Shown here piece after piece: positions 63,475 through 64,000 of a stretch of DNA of 64,000 nt; the first letter of the stretch is position 1; each line of letters opens with the position of its first letter. A program made the position numbers and the translations under genes. The notes below the pieces were generated by a model that saw nothing but the letters and a program-made list of their open reading frames with translations, was not told the origin of the DNA and ran no database searches. Origin of the DNA: Nannocystis punicea (GTDB lineage: Bacteria > Myxococcota_A > Polyangia > Nannocystales > Nannocystaceae); NCBI RefSeq assembly GCF_026965555.1, contig NZ_CP114040.1, forward strand, positions 12,168,001 to 12,232,000. Direction: 5' to 3'.

Positions 63475-64000
63475 ATGTGGAGGTCGTGCTCGTCCCCTGG
63501 CATCGCGCTCGCGTCGGTCGGCCTGTTCGCGTGCGGAGCGGGTCCGACCAACCAGGCCAGCGACGGTGCGGGCGCTGCCACCTCGATCCACGGCTCGACC
63601 TCGACCGGCGCGCCCACGACGATCACGACCGGCGCGATCTCGACGACCGACGACGACCCGACCGTCGGCTCGTTCATCGCCCGCCCCGACGCCGCCGCGA
63701 TCGAGGAGTGCGACCTCTTTTTACAGGACTGTCCCGAAGGACAGAAGTGCACCGCGCTGAGCGGCGACGGCGACGGCGGCCTGGACACCTTCCGCTGCGT
63801 CCCGGTGGCCCGCGATCCCGACGCTCCCGGGGAGACGTGCTCGACCGGCGCCCGGCCGTTCGACGGCTTCGACTCGTGCGCGGCCGGCTCGATCTGCTAC
63901 GAGCAATCCGCCGATCCGGCCGACCGCGTGTGCGTCTCGTTCTGCACCGGCAGCCCCGACGACCCGAGCTGTCCGCCGCAGGGCCTGCCCGCGTGCAGCA
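63475..64000 (+). CDS. Cys-rich lipoprotein, 3' partial
   Basis: From ATG 63475 to the window edge (175 codons). The signal ends VGLFACG; a Thr/Ser/Gly linker follows, then EECDLFLQDCPEGQKC, a block typical of Nannocystaceae surface proteins, GETCSTG, DSCAAGSICYEQ and RVCVSFC. The Cys pattern suggests a disulfide-rich binding module. A perfect 14-bp unit TGTCCCGAAGGACA (63730-63743) encodes CPEGQK. The C-terminus is outside the window. Confidence 0.8.
   Translation, partial: MWRSCSSPGIALASVGLFACGAGPTNQASDGAGAATSIHGSTSTGAPTTITTGAISTTDDDPTVGSFIARPDAAAIEECDLFLQDCPEGQKCTALSGDGDGGLDTFRCVPVARDPDAPGETCSTGARPFDGFDSCAAGSICYEQSADPADRVCVSFCTGSPDDPSCPPQGLPACS

Overview
The window looks like chromosomal DNA of a myxobacterium (Myxococcota), most likely of the Nannocystineae/Nannocystaceae type. 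The reasons are very high GC with strong G/C third positions, many exported lipoproteins whose lipobox is followed by a Thr/Ser/Gly/Asp-rich linker, Cys-rich CGDG...E.CDDG repeat proteins, a fibro-slime protein, a DUF1592/DUF1552 pair, a eukaryote-like Ser/Thr kinase and an AGPS-type ether-lipid enzyme. The genus assignment is inference. No rRNA, tRNA, CRISPR array, transposase or phage gene was recognised.

Layout. 1-5.1 kb: a partial secreted esterase with an apparent frameshift, a PARG-type ADP-ribose hydrolase facing a NADAR-like protein, a lipoprotein, TspO and a SMI1/KNR4-like protein. 5.2-12.9 kb: lipoproteins, a methyltransferase and the DUF1592/DUF1552 pair. 12.9-14.7 kb: a non-coding array of short repeats and a decayed DUF1554-type lipoprotein pseudogene. 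14.7-25.4 kb: small membrane and lipoprotein genes, a two-part histone-deacetylase-like protein, a fused 5-oxoprolinase/hydantoinase, Lgt, a TolB-like propeller and a DUF4112 protein. 25.5-31.6 kb: a 14-repeat Cys-rich surface lipoprotein, a short EGKCG-tailed peptide and an FG-GAP lipoprotein. 31.7-35 kb: a GNAT-type acyltransferase, an acyl carrier protein and a fatty acyl-AMP ligase that resemble part of the bacterial ceramide pathway. 35-45.3 kb: fibro-slime protein, hypothetical genes, gamma-carbonic anhydrase, kinase, DUF3108, PdxA and UvrA. 45.3-50.4 kb: an Hcp-like protein with a signal peptide, small exported proteins, a propeller lipoprotein, a 31-residue peptide, a WGR-like protein and Imm53. 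50.4-56.5 kb: a compact six-gene minus-strand operon (glpD, lipid kinase, agpS-like, membrane protein, repeat ORF, HTTM protein). 56.6-58.7 kb: deoxyhypusine-synthase-like protein and agmatine deiminase (polyamines). 58.7-64 kb: lineage-specific hypothetical genes with gene remnants, an alcohol dehydrogenase and a partial lipoprotein.

The most striking signal is a family of 14-bp hyphenated palindromes, roughly TGTCC-NNNN-GGACA, found across the window inside genes and between them. Units often abut in exact 14-bp register as pairs or triplets (28 or 42 bp). Arrays lie between several convergent gene pairs, where they can form terminator-like hairpins, and sometimes include the stop codon. 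Inside genes, triplets of 42 bp keep the reading frame. I know no described family with this structure. The nearest analogy for its distribution is DNA-uptake sequences, and that comparison is inference. An 84-bp (6 x 14) tandem repeat carrying the element forms a 28-residue repeat ORF coupled by GTGA overlaps to both operon neighbours.
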